NCBI GenBank assembly: GCA_903813345.2
Contig: CAIIXF020000012.1
Coordinates: forward strand, 9,322,432 to 9,386,431
Source of the DNA: Owenia fusiformis
Lineage: Eukaryota; Annelida; Polychaeta; Sabellida; Oweniidae
DNA: 64,000 nucleotides
Direction: 5' to 3'
Shown here in pieces: positions 34,201 through 46,779 of the stretch. A program made the translations under genes and the position numbers. The stretch's first letter is position 1. Each line of letters opens with the position of its first letter. A model generated the notes under the pieces. It saw only the letters and a program-made list of their open reading frames with translations, was not told where the DNA came from and did not search any database.

Positions 34201-36047
34201 CACTTTCATTAATCTAAAATGAATTAGAAATTATTTTTCTATTTTCAAATTTCTTCCATGTGCATGTAATAAAAATTGGTTATGCCTTAGGCCCTAAGGA
34301 TCTGAAACCTGCTGGTCAAAATGGAATTACGGACCAGTTGCAATGTTATTCTCCTATAACCAGTGAAAAAATCAACTGGTCTGTATCAAAAGTAACCTGA
34401 TAATAACCAGCGGACCGGCCCTTAGGGGCTACATTGTAATGGGCTGGGAGGTTTAGGCTACAGGGTTTATACCGAGGGAAATATGTGGGGGACCGTATTG
34501 GCATCATTGGTTTCAATGCATTGTACTTCTGCCTTAGTTTCAAAGGCAATAAATTCTTTTTGAAGGGTGTCCTGAGATTCCAAAATTAAGAAATGAATTG
34601 TACTTATTTGAGAAATTGATTTTAAAGTTTTATAAATTGAATTTTCTTTATTTTATTAAATGATATTCTTTGGTTTTTGAAGATTTTTTTACAAAGCAAA
34701 ACATTATTTTTCATTCTAGATACAATAACATGCATATTGGCATACTTTGTTTTAATATAAGATTGTTATAACTCCAAGTTTTGCAAGTCACATGACCAAT
34801 TCTTAGAGAGTTGATTGGTTGAAACAGTTGATATCAGATATGACAATTTGAAATTAGAAATAAGCTGTTATTCCGGTGGGAAATTGTATCAACTCCATTT
34901 CCATAGTTTTAAAAAAGGATCTTGTAAATTGTTTCAAGGTATGATATTTCATATAAGATATCTCTAGGGTGAGACCAGGTGACATACAAAAAAATCAAGT
35001 TTCACATAGCAATACTAAGTAAGATACAGACCTCTTAACTTTCAAACCTTGATTTCTCAGTTCCGTAAAAATGAGAGATAGTACAAAGTTATTCTCATGC
35101 GACGATGTGTTCACTACCCCCCCCCCCCCCCCAACTATACCCAGGTTAAAGTATAGCAGAATAATTATTGAGGGAGAAAGCACAATCCTTATTCCAATTC
35201 TAGGACCTGTGATTTTAAATGCTCCAACTTTTAAATGAAAAAAGTGTATCTTATATATTGGGCTACTCTTTAAGGTAATCACTTGTTGACTACACATGAA
35301 ACCAGATGAGATGGCATTTGAACATATTCATCACAATTTATTGAATCCAAGCTTGTAATTGTAGATGGAGTGGGATCAATGATGGCCGCCATGACGTGAT
35401 AAAGCTTTGCTCCCTTACGGATCATGAGGAAGGCCGAATCAACACAAGGAGCAGAATACAACAATGCCAACACCTCATCATCGATGAGATCTCTATGCTG
35501 TCAAGAGATAAATTTGATTTGTTAGAAGGCCTCTGCCGCCATGTGAAGGCTAACAACTACATTTTTGGAGGCATGCAGGTGTCATTGACAGGTACTTCAG
35601 TTTGTCTTGTTAACCATGGCATTTAATTTTTGAGTCATCCCTGACATGTTTCTGATAAAAAAAATGATATGACTATCAAAATTGTAAGCATTGTTGATTG
35701 AAGAGAACACTTTTTTGAGTATGGAGATCAATAAACTAATCTTAAAAGAACCCTCCATAAGTGGAACAATTTTTGAATTACTAAAGGTCTTCCACTCAGA
35801 GAATACAGGGTTTGCTGTATGTTTTCATTAATATGTATGATTCAACTACATGACAGAATACATTTAGTACTCAGTCTTATTGTAAGGTTATTTTTCAGGT
35901 GACTTTTTCCAATTGTGCCCTGTCAAAAACGCGCTGTATAATGATGGAGGAGAGTATGTCTTTGAAAGTGAGATGTTTAAAAGGGCTTTTCCTCATATAC
36001 ACGAGCTCACCAGTGTTTTTCGTCAAGAAGAACCACAACTTCAACAA
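31109..36047 (+). CDS. PIF1-like DNA helicase, N-terminal part, probably truncated
   Basis: Exons: 31109-31328 (start MPCTRFPALVKMEMETQQIS; donor G|GTAAAC), an exon ending at 32495 (from about 32247), 35365-35591 and 35899-36047. The helicase part has the lead-in HEFSEDQNLCLQLIQSQ, Walker A GQAGTGKT, Walker B LIIDEISML, motif III GDFFQLCPVKN and a LTSVFRQEEPQ segment, the order expected for PIF1-family superfamily 1B helicases. Exons 2 to 4 join in frame (AG|A, G|GT). Exon 1 ends in phase 1 and does not fit exon 2, so an exon is missing or exon 1 is wrong. Motifs IV-VI are not seen: 400 bp downstream a CACTA transposase fragment begins. No HUH Rep domain is visible, so a Helitron is not supported. 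Confidence 0.7.
32698..32985 (+). repeat. three tandem ~120-bp units
   Basis: Copies of TTTTTAGCACCTACATGTAC … CAATGAGCATACTCAATA. A reverse-oriented fragment of the same sequence (CATGTAGCACTATGATATGA) is at 31541-31590. Confidence 0.7.
32986..35105. mobile_element. 2.1-kb long-inverted-repeat element in helicase intron
   Basis: The left end TCGTCGCGTGAGAATAACTT is mirrored by AAGTTATTCTCATGCGACGA at the right. Arms of about 320 bp include TATGCCAATATGCATGTTAT and its complement. It interrupts the third ~120-bp unit between CTCAATA and GTGTTCACTA. No transposase frame. Confidence 0.75.
35116..35134 (+). repeat. poly-C tract
   Basis: An unbroken run of C directly after the long-inverted-repeat element. 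A G run of similar kind lies at 29030-29040. Confidence 0.9.
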
Positions 36048-36455
36048 GTAAGACATCTTTATAGAAACATTAAGAATTTTGTAATGTTATCATCATATGA
36101 AACATGTGAAGTGGAACACCTCTATAAGTGGAACTCCTTTTTTAGTGGAACAGTTTGTTGATCCCAAGAAAAAAAGGATTTACAAATTAACCTCTATAAG
36201 TTCAATTACACCACACAAGTAGAATGCTTTTTTGAGGTAAAAAAAGTGTAACACTTAGAGAGGGTTTTACTGTAATCTGCATGGATAGTTATATAGAGAG
36301 ATTAGTCCTGTCTCTAGGCTCTCTGAGCTTACTCGGATTTAGAATGAAATAACTTTTGATATTCTTTTAGTAGATACCCTGAATTGTAGGAATCCCTAAG
36401 TTATTTTTCATAAGTTATTTTTCATAAGTTATTTTTCATAAGTTATTTTATCATA

Positions 36456-37801
36456 GTGTATCAGTGTCATCAAGTTACTTCTAAAAATGTTAAACAGAAT
36501 GATGATGCTGTGAAAGGGGCTTCTCACGTATACCCTTATAATGACACAGTCAAAGGACGAGACCACATCTCCACCTTGCAGCTTGCAAGAGAGGCAGAAA
36601 CTACATCAAACACTCAATTTGTAGTCAAAGGATATTCACCATTATATAAATTACCAAATTTTGACATAATACGTGGTGTAACAATAGACTATATGCATTG
36701 TGTTCTATTAGGAATCACTAAAGGATTGTTGAAGATGTGGACAGACACAAAGTTTAAATCACAAAATTTCTATATTGGGAAATATGCTGATGTGCTTTCT
36801 GCACGTTTAAAATCAATGCAACCTCATAATGTGATTTCTAGACTGCCAAGAAGTGTTAAAGAAATCGGTGCCTGGAAAGCCTCAGAAGTAAGGTCGTTCC
36901 TCCTATATTTTTTGACCCATTTTATTTTGCTACAGTCATCTATATACATCCTTCTTGGTAGCACCATAACTGAAGAGCAATTAAAAACCTGCAAGGAAAA
37001 TCTTAAAAAGTTTTGTCAACAGGTGAACAAGTTGTACGGTGTTAGAATGCAAACAAGCAACTTTCATGGACTCTTACACTTGACTGATAAGGTTTCTGAT
37101 CTTGGTCCTCTTTGGGCACATTCTTGTTTTTTTACGAAGGCCTCAATGGTGATTTTAGAAAAATGTTCAGCAGGAATTGTAATGTGGCCATGCAAGTTAG
37201 TCTTGCAGTGTCTATGCAGCATAATCTACCAATTTTATGCAAACAGTTTTTATTCACCAACTCTAGAGAAGAGGAGTTTTATAAACATATGATAAATCGT
37301 TATGACCATGCTACAAAGAGACAAGTTGGGAACAATATGTACATGCTAGGGTCAGAATGTCGAATAGATGCAATGGACCAATCTTTGAAGAAAATGCTTC
37401 GGCTTTATTAGATTCTTTGATGTTTATTTTAAGTTTTCAAGACTAATATCGAACCACACTGTATACCATTCTAAAGACTATTCAAAAGCAACACGAAGAA
37501 TCTCTTATTGTGTGCAGTACAATGGCAATAGCATCGGCTTCATCAAGTACTTTTTCAAAGTTGTTTTGGGTGAAGAATACAAAGTAGTTGCTGTGATTCA
37601 AAAAATTGTATTTTGCAATTTAGAGGCTTATAGCTGGCTTCCAAGAAATGTCAGATCTGTGCAAGTAACTGATGATGAAACTGTTGTTTTGGCAAAAAAT
37701 ATTAATGCACCATGTATATTCATGAATATTGCAAGTCAGCCAACAGCATTTGTTGTTGAAATTCCAAATGTATATGAAAAAGACTGTAATGTTTCAGTCT
37801 G
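36456..37801 (+). pseudogene. CACTA/EnSpm transposase remnant
   Basis: The first part (36456-~37130) has the family signatures YPYNDTVKGRDH, IIRGVTIDYMHCVLLGITKG, RLPRSVKEIGAWKASEVRSF and GPLWAHSCF. A frameshift near 37130 moves homology to the next frame (FYEGLNGDFRKMF… …ECRIDAMDQSL), and a third block (37512-37801, FIKYFFKVVLGEEYKVVAVI…) is the C-terminal part. The N-terminal half and zinc-finger exons are absent. It differs clearly from the intact element at 48-58 kb and so belongs to another lineage. Dead copy. Confidence 0.75.
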
Positions 37802-37814
37802 ATGATTTTACCTT

Positions 37815-38330
37815 TTTATCACACCACCGGTGGGATATAGTTGTCATGATGGTGGCGTGGTTGTGGTCCTGATTGGTGTCCTGCTTTTTTATCCTCACAA
37901 AAATAACAGGAAACCCTCTTGTCAGATCAACTTCATATTTGTACACATGATATAGGATACAAAGTTCTTGGGCTGATTAACTTTAAGGCATTTTTTTTTT
38001 CTGGCGGCCATTTTGGAAGTATGTGTGTCATTGCGATTCCAGAAAAAACAATCATTGGATTTTCTTCAAACTACTACACACCATAGAGGATACCAAGTTC
38101 TAAAGCATGTAGAGCTGATTACCTTTTGGGCAGCCAATTTGTTGTCTGGTGGCCAATTTTGATAAAGCTTGTCATTGTGATTCTTGGGAAACTACTCATC
38201 AGATTTGCTTGAAATTCTTATACTTGATAGAGGGGGATACCAAGTTCTAAAGCTGAATAACCTTTGGGTGGCCATCTTGTTTCTTGCAGCCATTTTGGAT
38301 GTTTCACGTTAAAACTTATTCCAATTCTAG
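37815..38330 (+). mobile_element. interspersed repeat related to 11800-12425
   Basis: Opens TCACACCACCGGTGGGATAT and contains two or three internal near-repeats of GGCCATTTTGG…GATACCAAGTTCT. Noncoding. Confidence 0.45.
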
Positions 38331-38589
38331 GAAAACCACTAATCAGATTTTCTTCAAATTTGTATTCTGTCTACTTGGTGGTTCAAAAGCAACAAGTTCA
38401 AAAACAATGTCCAATGTCTTGTTATCATTATTCCAACCTTTACATCAGCAAAAATAGTAGGAATGCATACCTGCAATGGTTCAGATTTGTACTTGGCCTA
38501 CAGGCCTAATGAAGTATGTATCAAGCTTGACTTGTTACTTTAAGGAAATAGTAACATGAAAACTATTTGAAAGCAATATAGCTGTATAA

Positions 38590-39057
38590 TACAATACACT
38601 TGTAAGGCCCCACTTGGAATACGCAAACAGCGTATGGAATCCTCACCACAACATGGATATTGACAAGCTAGAAAAGGTCCAAAGACGAGCGACAAAACTT
38701 GTACCAGAAATTAAGGACATGAATTATGGGGATAGGCTAAGATACCTGAAGCTACCATCACTCCTGTACAGAAGGCGACGAGGGGATCTCATCCAAACCT
38801 ACAAAATCATAAAAGGTCTTGACAGGATTAATATCACAGACATTGCTGAAAAATCTGAAGCTCATAGAACCAGAGGAAACACTGAGAAGCTCAATACAAG
38901 ATACAGTAGACTGAATGTCAGGAAGAATGTTTTCGGAAACAGAATTGTGAAAGACTGGAACAATCTCCCACAGACTGCAATAGATGCTGACAATGTCAAC
39001 CAGTTCAAGGCGCAAATTGACAAACACTTCCACAACCTAAAGTACCACTACAACTAG
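38590..39057 (+). pseudogene. non-LTR retrotransposon RT C-terminal fragment
   Basis: LVRPHLEYANSVWNPHHNMD IDKLEKVQRRATKLV, then YRRRRGDLIQTYKIIKGLD and the tail KDWNNLPQTAIDADNVNQFK…, ending in TAG. This is the conserved end of jockey/CR1-type reverse transcriptases. It is 5'-truncated, as is usual for dead LINE copies. Confidence 0.8.
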
Positions 39058-39289
39058 ATGACAGCCCCTTTAACCCATGTCCAGTGAGCTTTCAAGAAAA
39101 CAACCCCCACCCCACCTTTTTCCCACTTAGTAAGACCTTACATATAACAAGATCTGGATAATATAGGATTCTTCCTTCTTCCAGAAGAAATGGTATACAG
39201 GTATACAATTTGCCTTGTGTTTATTATATAATATAAGATCATTGTGCACTACAGTGAGTATGACAGTGTGATATAATTATTAGGGTTTA

Positions 39290-39600
39290 AAGCATGGCGC
39301 TCATATTTCTAAAGTCATTCTGGTTCACTTAAGTGCATATCTAAAACTATCAAATCTATTTCTAGTGCAGAATGAAGCACCCCTTTTTGTCATAAGTCAG
39401 CCTGGTTCACTTTGAAGCAGTCTAGTTCAAAAAAGTGCGTTGCAATGATTTTTAAAGTTTTTCTGGTGCAGTTAGTGCATTGTTAACAAAATTAAGTGAA
39501 AATGCTCTGGTGCAGAAAAGTGCATTATGAATCATTCTGGTGCGCACTTTTTTGTCTGGTGCAGAGCCCTGGTGCACTGAGTGCGCTTCAGACTGCACTC
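39290..39600 (+). repeat. short repeats around CTGGTGCAG/AGTGCATT
   Basis: Imperfect copies of TCTGGTGCAG, AAAGTGCATT and TGGTTCACTT. No gene. Confidence 0.5.
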
Positions 39601-39614
39601 AGCTATACCGAGGG

Positions 39615-39932
39615 ATGTTATTTTTCAAACAAGAATCAGTCCTTCCCCACATTGTCTATATCTTCCAGTTTTGCACAAAGAGTGCACTTATGTGCCAAGA
39701 TAAGACTTGTGAGAAGAATGTTTTGATAAAGTTTATAAAAAACAAGAAAATTCAGTGAAAAAAATCAGAAAATTTTCAGAAATTTTTTTCACGGAATTTT
39801 CTCATTTTTTATACATTTTACAAAACAAACCTTCTCACAAGGCTTTTCTGGGCACATAAGTGCACACTTTGTGCAAACTTGGAAGATGTAGACAATGTGG
39901 GGAAGGAGTTATTCTTGTTTGAAAAATAACAT
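39615..39932. mobile_element. foldback element, ~135-bp arms
   Basis: ATGTTATTTTTCAAACAAGA on the left is mirrored by TCTTGTTTGAAAAATAACAT on the right. Pairing continues through CCTTCCCCACATTGTCTA and GTGCACTTATGTGCC to an AT-rich loop. Confidence 0.75.
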
Positions 39933-40299
39933 GCGACTCAATTGAGGAATGCAGAAAATTTCCCAACATGCACCCTGCACCCTGTCCTTAACCTCTTGAA
40001 TCCAAGGTTCTAAAATAGGCTGAAACCAGAAAATTTTTCATTTTTGCCAGCTTTTGACATTTTACTAGATACATGTATAACAGATGATGTTCAATTTTGT
40101 AAAATTAGACGGCAGAGACATTTTAAAACAATTTTTGTGTAAATTGGATAAAAATTGTTCAAATAAGAGCAATTTAGTGAAAAAATTTGTGACGGATTAT
40201 CTCGTCACTCTGGGTTTCAAAGTCATTTCTGAGGTGATGAGAAATCTCGTCACTCTGGGTAGTCAAGAGGTTAATCTTAAATTCTTTATGCCGATGACA

Positions 40300-40745
40300 C
40301 ATCAATGTACTGTCCGTATAACAAAGAATTAAATTGAAAAAATGACATCCCTGCAAGAGGGCATGGATAATATAGAACACTGGTCAAATTTATGGCAACT
40401 CAACTTTAATGCAACTAAAAGTGCCCATATTATTTTTCATGGAAGGCCAACACTTGAAAATATTCATCCCTTCATTTAGGAAACAAGCCTGTCCCAAAAT
40501 AAAATAATCAGAAACACCTTGGGCTCATTTTAGATGAAACCCTAAAAGTTGAGAATCATATAAATGGAATTATAATGCGAATTGACAAACTAATAAATCC
40601 TCTCAAAGCCCTAAAATCAAATCTGAATGGAATTCATCTTTTGACAATCTTTAATACCTATATACGCCCACATTTTGAATATTGCCATATAATCTTTGGC
40701 TGTGGGAATATGAATAAGTTGAAATCCTTTAATTCTCTATAATAT
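40300..40745 (+). pseudogene. decayed non-LTR reverse transcriptase fragment
   Basis: Frames broken by shifts give NIEHWSNLWQLNFNATKSAH, HLGLILDETLKVENHINGII and LLTIFNTYIRPHFEYC, the order seen in LINE reverse transcriptases before their C-terminal region. Confidence 0.65.
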
Positions 40746-40755
40746 AAAGCTGGGA

Positions 40756-42540
40756 TTATTAGACTCCAGATTGAAAATCTGGAGTCTATTGTTTTTGCCT
40801 GTTTTCTTATTAGACTCCAGATTGAAAATCTGGAGTCTATTGTTTTTGCCTGTTTTCTTATTATTATTCTTCATTCTTTCTTTCTTCCTCCTAACAGATT
40901 TTCTCTCCAACTATAACATCTTACTTAATCCAACCTACATGGTTGACTAGGCAATGTATCTGGCTTTCTGGGAAATTAGGTCAAATTTTTATCTAGGTCA
41001 TAGGTCAAGAACTAGGTCAAATCTTGGATTTTCACTAATTCCCCACTTTTCTCAGTTGTCTTTCAATATTTTCGCTCCGGTTTTTTTTCATCATGTTCCT
41101 TGGAAAAAACGCTAATTCCGAAAGGCAAATCGTTTTTTGATTACTCTTACCGATTTTGAGATATTGCGTCCGAATAGTAGGTCAGAACAAAAAACTCTGC
41201 AAATTGAACATGTGAGTTATGAAATAAGTGTAGAATGATCTCAGGAATCCGAATCTACAAACCAAATTTGGATCTGACTTCCAGTTCGGAAGTTATGGCG
41301 TTTTGAAAGCTCAAAAATCGCTAAATTTGGTGCCTATGTTAAGTCCATGGGAAAAAAGACTTTTTCGAAGTGTAAAATACAAGATATAGACTGAGTACAG
41401 CTTAACATAATGAATGCTTATAAAAGAAGGGGACCTCAAAAGCTACATAGCTTCAAAATTTGGACACCAAAATGCCTAGGTCAAAATCTAGGTCAAATTC
41501 ATAGTTTTTCCTTATTTTTACGATTATGACACTACACTTGAATAATTTACTTCAAAATTTTGTATACATGTAGCAAAGAGTGTGCTAATAGTGTTAGCCT
41601 TTTGCCGTCAGAAAGTATTTTGACCCACTTTTGAGATATGGTGTCCGAAAAGTAGGTCAAACTAAAAAGTTCTCCAAATTTAACATATGAGCTATGGATT
41701 AAGGGTAGAATTTTCTCAGAAATCCGAATCTGCAAACCAAATTTCAATCCGACTTTCAGTTCGGAAGTTATGGCATTTTGAAAGCTCAAAAATCGCTAAA
41801 TTTGGTGCCCCATGTTATGTCAATGAGAAAAAAAGATTTTTTTGAAGTGTAAAATACCAGATATAAACTGAGTACAGCTTGACATTCTGAAAGCCTATAG
41901 AAGAAGGGGACCTCGAAGGCTATCTAGCTTTAAAATTTGGACACCAAAATGCCTAGGTCAAAATCTAGGTCAAGTTCATAGTTTTTTTCTTATTTTTGCG
42001 ATTCTGACATTACACTTTAATGATTTGCTTCGAAATTTTGTATACAGGTAGCAAAGAATGTGCTTATAGTGTTAGCCTCCTGCTGTCAGAAAGTATTTCG
42101 ACCCACTTTTGAGATATGGTGTCTGAAAAGTAGGTCAAAATAAAAAGTTCTCCAAATTTAACGTATGAGTTATGAATTAAGGGTAGAATTTTCCCAGGAA
42201 TCAGAATCTTTAAACCAAATTTCGATCCAACTTCTGATTAGATAGTTATAGCGGTTTGAAGTCTCGAAAAGTCGATATGATAATATCCCCATGTTAAGCC
42301 AATGGAGTCGAAGATAACATTCTTAAGAGTTGTCTAAATGTCTATATTCTAGCTGACTCAGCTTATTCTGAATGACTCAGCTTACAAGTATAATACACGT
42401 CATTATTTTCCAATCCTAGGGAAACCAGTGTATGTAACATAGGACTAGGAATATGTATAATTGATGTAAAATCGAAGTTTGTCAAATTGGAGCCTAACTT
42501 TTCCCTCAGAAAAATCATAGGTAAATGTTTTATTTGGGAG
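40756..42540 (+). repeat. interspersed repeat with hairpin start and ~480-bp tandem units
   Basis: Begins with two direct copies of a 51-bp segment holding the hairpin AGACTCCAGAT…ATCTGGAGTCT. About 2.5 units of ~480 bp follow (41130-41540, 41550-42000, 42010-42330), sharing CCGAATCTGCAAACCAAATT, GGACACCAAAATGCCTAGGT and TAGTGTTAGCC. A shorter relative occurs at 60140-60420. Noncoding. Confidence 0.65.
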
Positions 42541-42547
42541 ACTTAAC

Positions 42548-42944
42548 AAAGGACGATTCTCGGTTTGGAGAACAGTCTCCTGGGCTAATAATTTTTTTCA
42601 TGAAAAATATAGAAATATTACCCAAATTAAACTATGAATATTCAAAAGAGGACATTTAAATCTACAAGATGTAAAGATAACAAATTGGTCTGAAGCAGGG
42701 ATAATGCTCAAATAGACCGATTCAATATAAATACAAGTCTCGATTCGGGGAAAGAAGTCCATCAGTGTACTGAGCAAATATTTTTTTGCGAAAAATCTAG
42801 AAATATTACCCAAATTAAATTATGACTATTCAAAAGAAGACATTCAAATCTTTATTATGTAAAATAAATCAAATTTGTCCGAAGCAGGGATAATGCTCAT
42901 TTAGATTGATGAACTTCGTTCTCCAAACCGAGAACCGTCCTTTT
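42548..42944. mobile_element. 397-bp MITE with ~28-bp inverted ends
   Basis: AAAGGACGATTCTCGGTTTG at the left and CAAACCGAGAACCGTCCTTT at the right. Inside, a ~150-bp segment is present twice (ATATTACCCAAATTAAA, GAAGCAGGGATAATGCTCA). Confidence 0.75.
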
Positions 42945-43439
42945 TGCATTTTGTATTTCAAATAACTTCTTTTGATAACATAACAGTTCTTTTGGGAGAT
43001 AATATATATCTTGGATAGCAAATAATCTACGAAGTTTGTTAATCATGCACCTTGTTTACACACTGCTCACCCTCCTTTTCCTACCTTATTCAATGGTTCC
43101 TGACTGTGAGAAAGTTGCTCTGTCCCTTCAGTTTTATGTAATTATGGGCCCACATCATTATTTTGTATAATTTACCTTGACCCACAAAATCCATCCTCAA
43201 GCATATCAAAGGCAAAAATTTCACACTCACAAACCACAGTGATTTTAGAAAGTAATATGTCTGAGATATTTAAAAGTCCATTGATTGGTCAATCACAGGC
43301 CTCGAAACTCATATTTTGCCTAGTGCCAAAGTAACTACATGGCCAATTTTCAGGGATTTATTTACTTTCCTCAGATAGTAACTGTGTATTTAGAAAGCGT
43401 GAAAAAATTAATAAAAATAAGCCACACGGTGAACAGAAT

Positions 43440-46400
43440 CGCATCCTTGAACAGAATACACTTTTCGGCATGGAAAATTCAAAATGGCCACCTTAACATT
43501 TACCCAACCTGCCTAAAAACTAATCGGCTCTAAACTTTCCATAGAAACATCTCTAAAATCTTAGGATGAGTCCATGAAACCTATGTAAACAACCCTCAAG
43601 AGACACGTTTTAAGGTATTACTTCACAGTGTATCAGATTTTTTCTACATCCTGGTAAAAGATATACTGATATATTACAAAATATGTGAAAATTGGAAAGA
43701 TTGACTGTTTAATTATTTCTAAACAAAAATATTTTAACTTAACATTGCTCTCAATGGGAAATTATTTTTTATTTTTTAAAACAAGCCTTCACAGACACGA
43801 TTTTAGGACGAAAAATCCAAAATGGCCGCCTTAACATTTACCAAGAGTGCCGAAAAACTACCCTCAAGAAAAAAGCCATGGTAACCATGGTATTCCATGG
43901 TGTGTCCATGGTAATCCATGGTTTTCCATGGAAATTCATGGTTTTTCATGGTATTTTCCATGGAAATTCATGAATGCCCATGGTAATGTTCCATGGATAT
44001 TTACCATGATTTTCCATGGTAATTAGTGGTTTGGTAATTGGTTTTTCATGGATGTGTCATGGTTTTGAACATGACACATAGAGATGTAAAATCAATAATT
44101 TGGGTAGGATTTGTATTTACCAAAATCTCCAAAATAAATGTTTTGATGATAAAATAGGGTGGACATTTCATTGTTTTAGGTTTAGCAATAACATCCGTCA
44201 AATGTTAAACTCAGCTTCCTTAATACTAATGAGAAAATATGTGAAAATTATGTAACTTTTCTATAAAGAAATATTGTAATGCAGTGAATGCAGCACAGAG
44301 TGGGTCATAAGATTTCAAAGAGAATTGTTTCAAGGGCCTTTGTGTAGATCAAGACTAAATAAAGATTGTTATTTTTTAGGCCAAACACTTCTAACCTTTG
44401 AAAAGGATTAAGTCAAACTAGCCCAAGGTCTACTTTCTTATTCTTTCTTTAATTTTCAACTACAAAAATCAATATGAAATAATTTGATAAATATTAATAA
44501 CTCATTTTCTTAAATTACATTTCTTAAATTTGAGAATGCAATCAAAAACCATGGTTACTTTCTTTGAAGTTGAGGAAACTGCAATCAAAAGCCATGGAAG
44601 TCAGTTGATTGCAATCGAAAGCCATGCTTTTCCATTGTTATTTCTTTGATGTTTCGGAAAGTGCAATCAAAAGCCATGGTTTTCCATGGTTATTCTTTTG
44701 ATCTTTTGAAAGTCCATGGTTTTCCATGGCTATATGTTAAGTCATTTGGATGCAGAAAAAGAAAAATACATTATGTTTCTAAATTAACTTTTCCAAATTA
44801 AGTCCCATTAATTTTTATGAGCACATTATTTGAAAGAATCCACAGAATTTTGACTTGAAATTGAGATGGGGATTAAACACAAGCCTATGGCTGTATGGCT
44901 GCAAACTGAATTGTAATACCTCTTGTGATCAAAATTCAATTAGTCTATGCAAAATATTATATATAATCCATTTAAAAGTACATATGTAAGTTGCATGAAG
45001 GAGATGGGGGAGGGGTTACAACACTATTTGGCTTAAATAAAACATGAAACATACACCTTAAGTGATCAAAAATTGATTTGTCTTTGGATAGGAATATAAT
45101 TATAATACATTTTCATAATTTTTAAATGTTTGGTTGCCAATGTTCTATGTTAATTAGGTTTCTTAACTCTCAAATTAATGTTAAAAAATAATCTCTTTGT
45201 AAACAGATTATAATGGTTCATTTGCATAATTCTTAAATATTCTGATCTAAATTGTTATTATTTATGATAATCTTACTCTTTCTAGTGCTCTTCAGTAATC
45301 ATTATTGTCTGTGAGTGTAGACAGTGCAAGTCAAAAACTCATTGTTGATCAAATAAGATTAAATAGGATTTACTCCAAGTAAAAAGTTTATTCATTCTGC
45401 ATTAAGGGAATCTGGTGAGCTGATTTCATCACTTATTTTGTCTTTTTACATTCATATGAAAGTAATAATTGATAGCAAATCCCAGCAAACAAACTATTAA
45501 TTGTAGTTGTGGAGTCAAATCATCAATTAAATTATTAAATAAAAGTTCTTTGTCATATGACACTATGTACAGAGCTTGGATTCATTCGTTAAAACATTGA
45601 TTCAATTTGGAAGATTTTGGTAAAAACAAAACCTGCCAAAATCATTGATTTCATAACTCAAGTGCCATGGTAAAAACATGACATGTCCATGAAAAAACAA
45701 TTACCAAACCACTAAATACCTTGGAAAATCATGGTAAATATCCATGGAAGATTACCATGGATGTCCATGAATTTCCATGGTAAACACCATGAAAAACCAT
45801 GGATTTCCATGGAAAACCATGAATTTCCATGGAAAACCATGGATGCACCATGGAATATCATGGCTACCATGGCTTTTTTCTTAAGGGTAATCAGTTCTAA
45901 ACTTTTATAGGTAGAAACATCCCTGAGAATTTCAAATGAATCTCTCAAATGATTTGGCTGGAAACCTGTAGACAAGCCTTGACAGACAAGATTTTAGGAC
46001 GGAAAATCCAAAATGGCCGTCTTAACATTTATCAAACAAGAATGTCGAAACATTTATCAAACAAGAATGTCGAAAAACTAATCAGTTCTAAACTTTCATA
46101 GATACAAACATCCCTGAGAATTTCAAATGAATCCCTCAAACGGTTTGGCTGGAAACCTGTAGACAAGCCTTGACAGACAAGATTTTAGGACGGTTAATCC
46201 AAAATGGCCGACTTAACATTTACCCAGAATGCCGAAAAACGAATCAGTTCTAAACTTTCATAGGTAGAAACATCCCTGAGAATTTCAAATGAGTCCCTCA
46301 AACAGATTGGCTGGAAACCTGTAGACAAGCCTTGACAGACAAGACTTTAGAACGGAAAACCCAAAATGCCCGCCTTAACATTTACCCAGAATGCTGAAAA

Positions 46401-46660
46401 ACTAATCAGTTCTAAACTTTCATAGGTAGAAACATCCCTGAGAATTTCAAATGAATCCCTCAAACAGTTTGGCTGGAAACCTGTAGACAAGCCTTGACAG
46501 ACAAGATTTTTGGACAGAAAATCCAAAATGGCCGCCTTAGCATATACCCAGAATGCCAAAAAACTAATCGGTTCTAAACTTTCATAGGTAGAAACATCCC
46601 TGAGAATTTCAAATGAATCCCTCAAACAGTTTGGCTGGAAACCTGTAGACAAGATCTGGA
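43440..46660 (+). repeat. ~160-bp tandem array interrupted by a transposon
   Basis: Units contain GGAAACCTGTAGACAAGCCT, TCCAAAATGGCCGCCTTAAC and AACTAATCAGTTCTAAACTT. Homogeneous units run from 45889 to 46660 with a period near 160 bp (one of about 190 with a small internal copy). Diverged units lie at 43440-43600 and 43780-43860. Occasional frames such as the one at 46347-46652 come from the repeat. Confidence 0.8.
43861..45887. mobile_element. 2,027-bp TA-flanked element with CCATGG-rich inverted ends
   Basis: Left end CCCTCAAGAAAAAAGCCATG, right end CATGGCTTTTTTCTTAAGGG. TA flanks both (43859-43860, 45888-45889). Neighbouring array units read CGAAAAACTAATCAGTTC, the empty site, which fixes the insertion. 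Each ~215-bp end is made of CCATGG palindromes separated by A/T runs, and the inner region holds further CAATCAAAAGCCATGG copies (44540-44730). No transposase frame. TA target duplication suggests mobilisation by a Tc1/mariner-type enzyme. Confidence 0.85.
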
Positions 46661-46779
46661 TTTACTGTCAAAATGGCATCACAGACCAAGTGCAATGTCA
46701 GTTTCGTATACCTTGTTATTATCAAAAGTAACCTGGTAATGACCAGATGACCGGCCCTTACGGCGTACCCTGCTCTCAA

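Noticed and set aside
30512-36047. Helitron (PIF1-type helicase present)
   Set aside because: No HUH Rep domain or Helitron-type end was seen, and the helicase exons have PIF1 motifs only up to motif III and VFRQ.
46347-46652. 101-residue minus-strand frame with an internal repeat
   Set aside because: Its internal repeat is the ~160-bp noncoding tandem unit.
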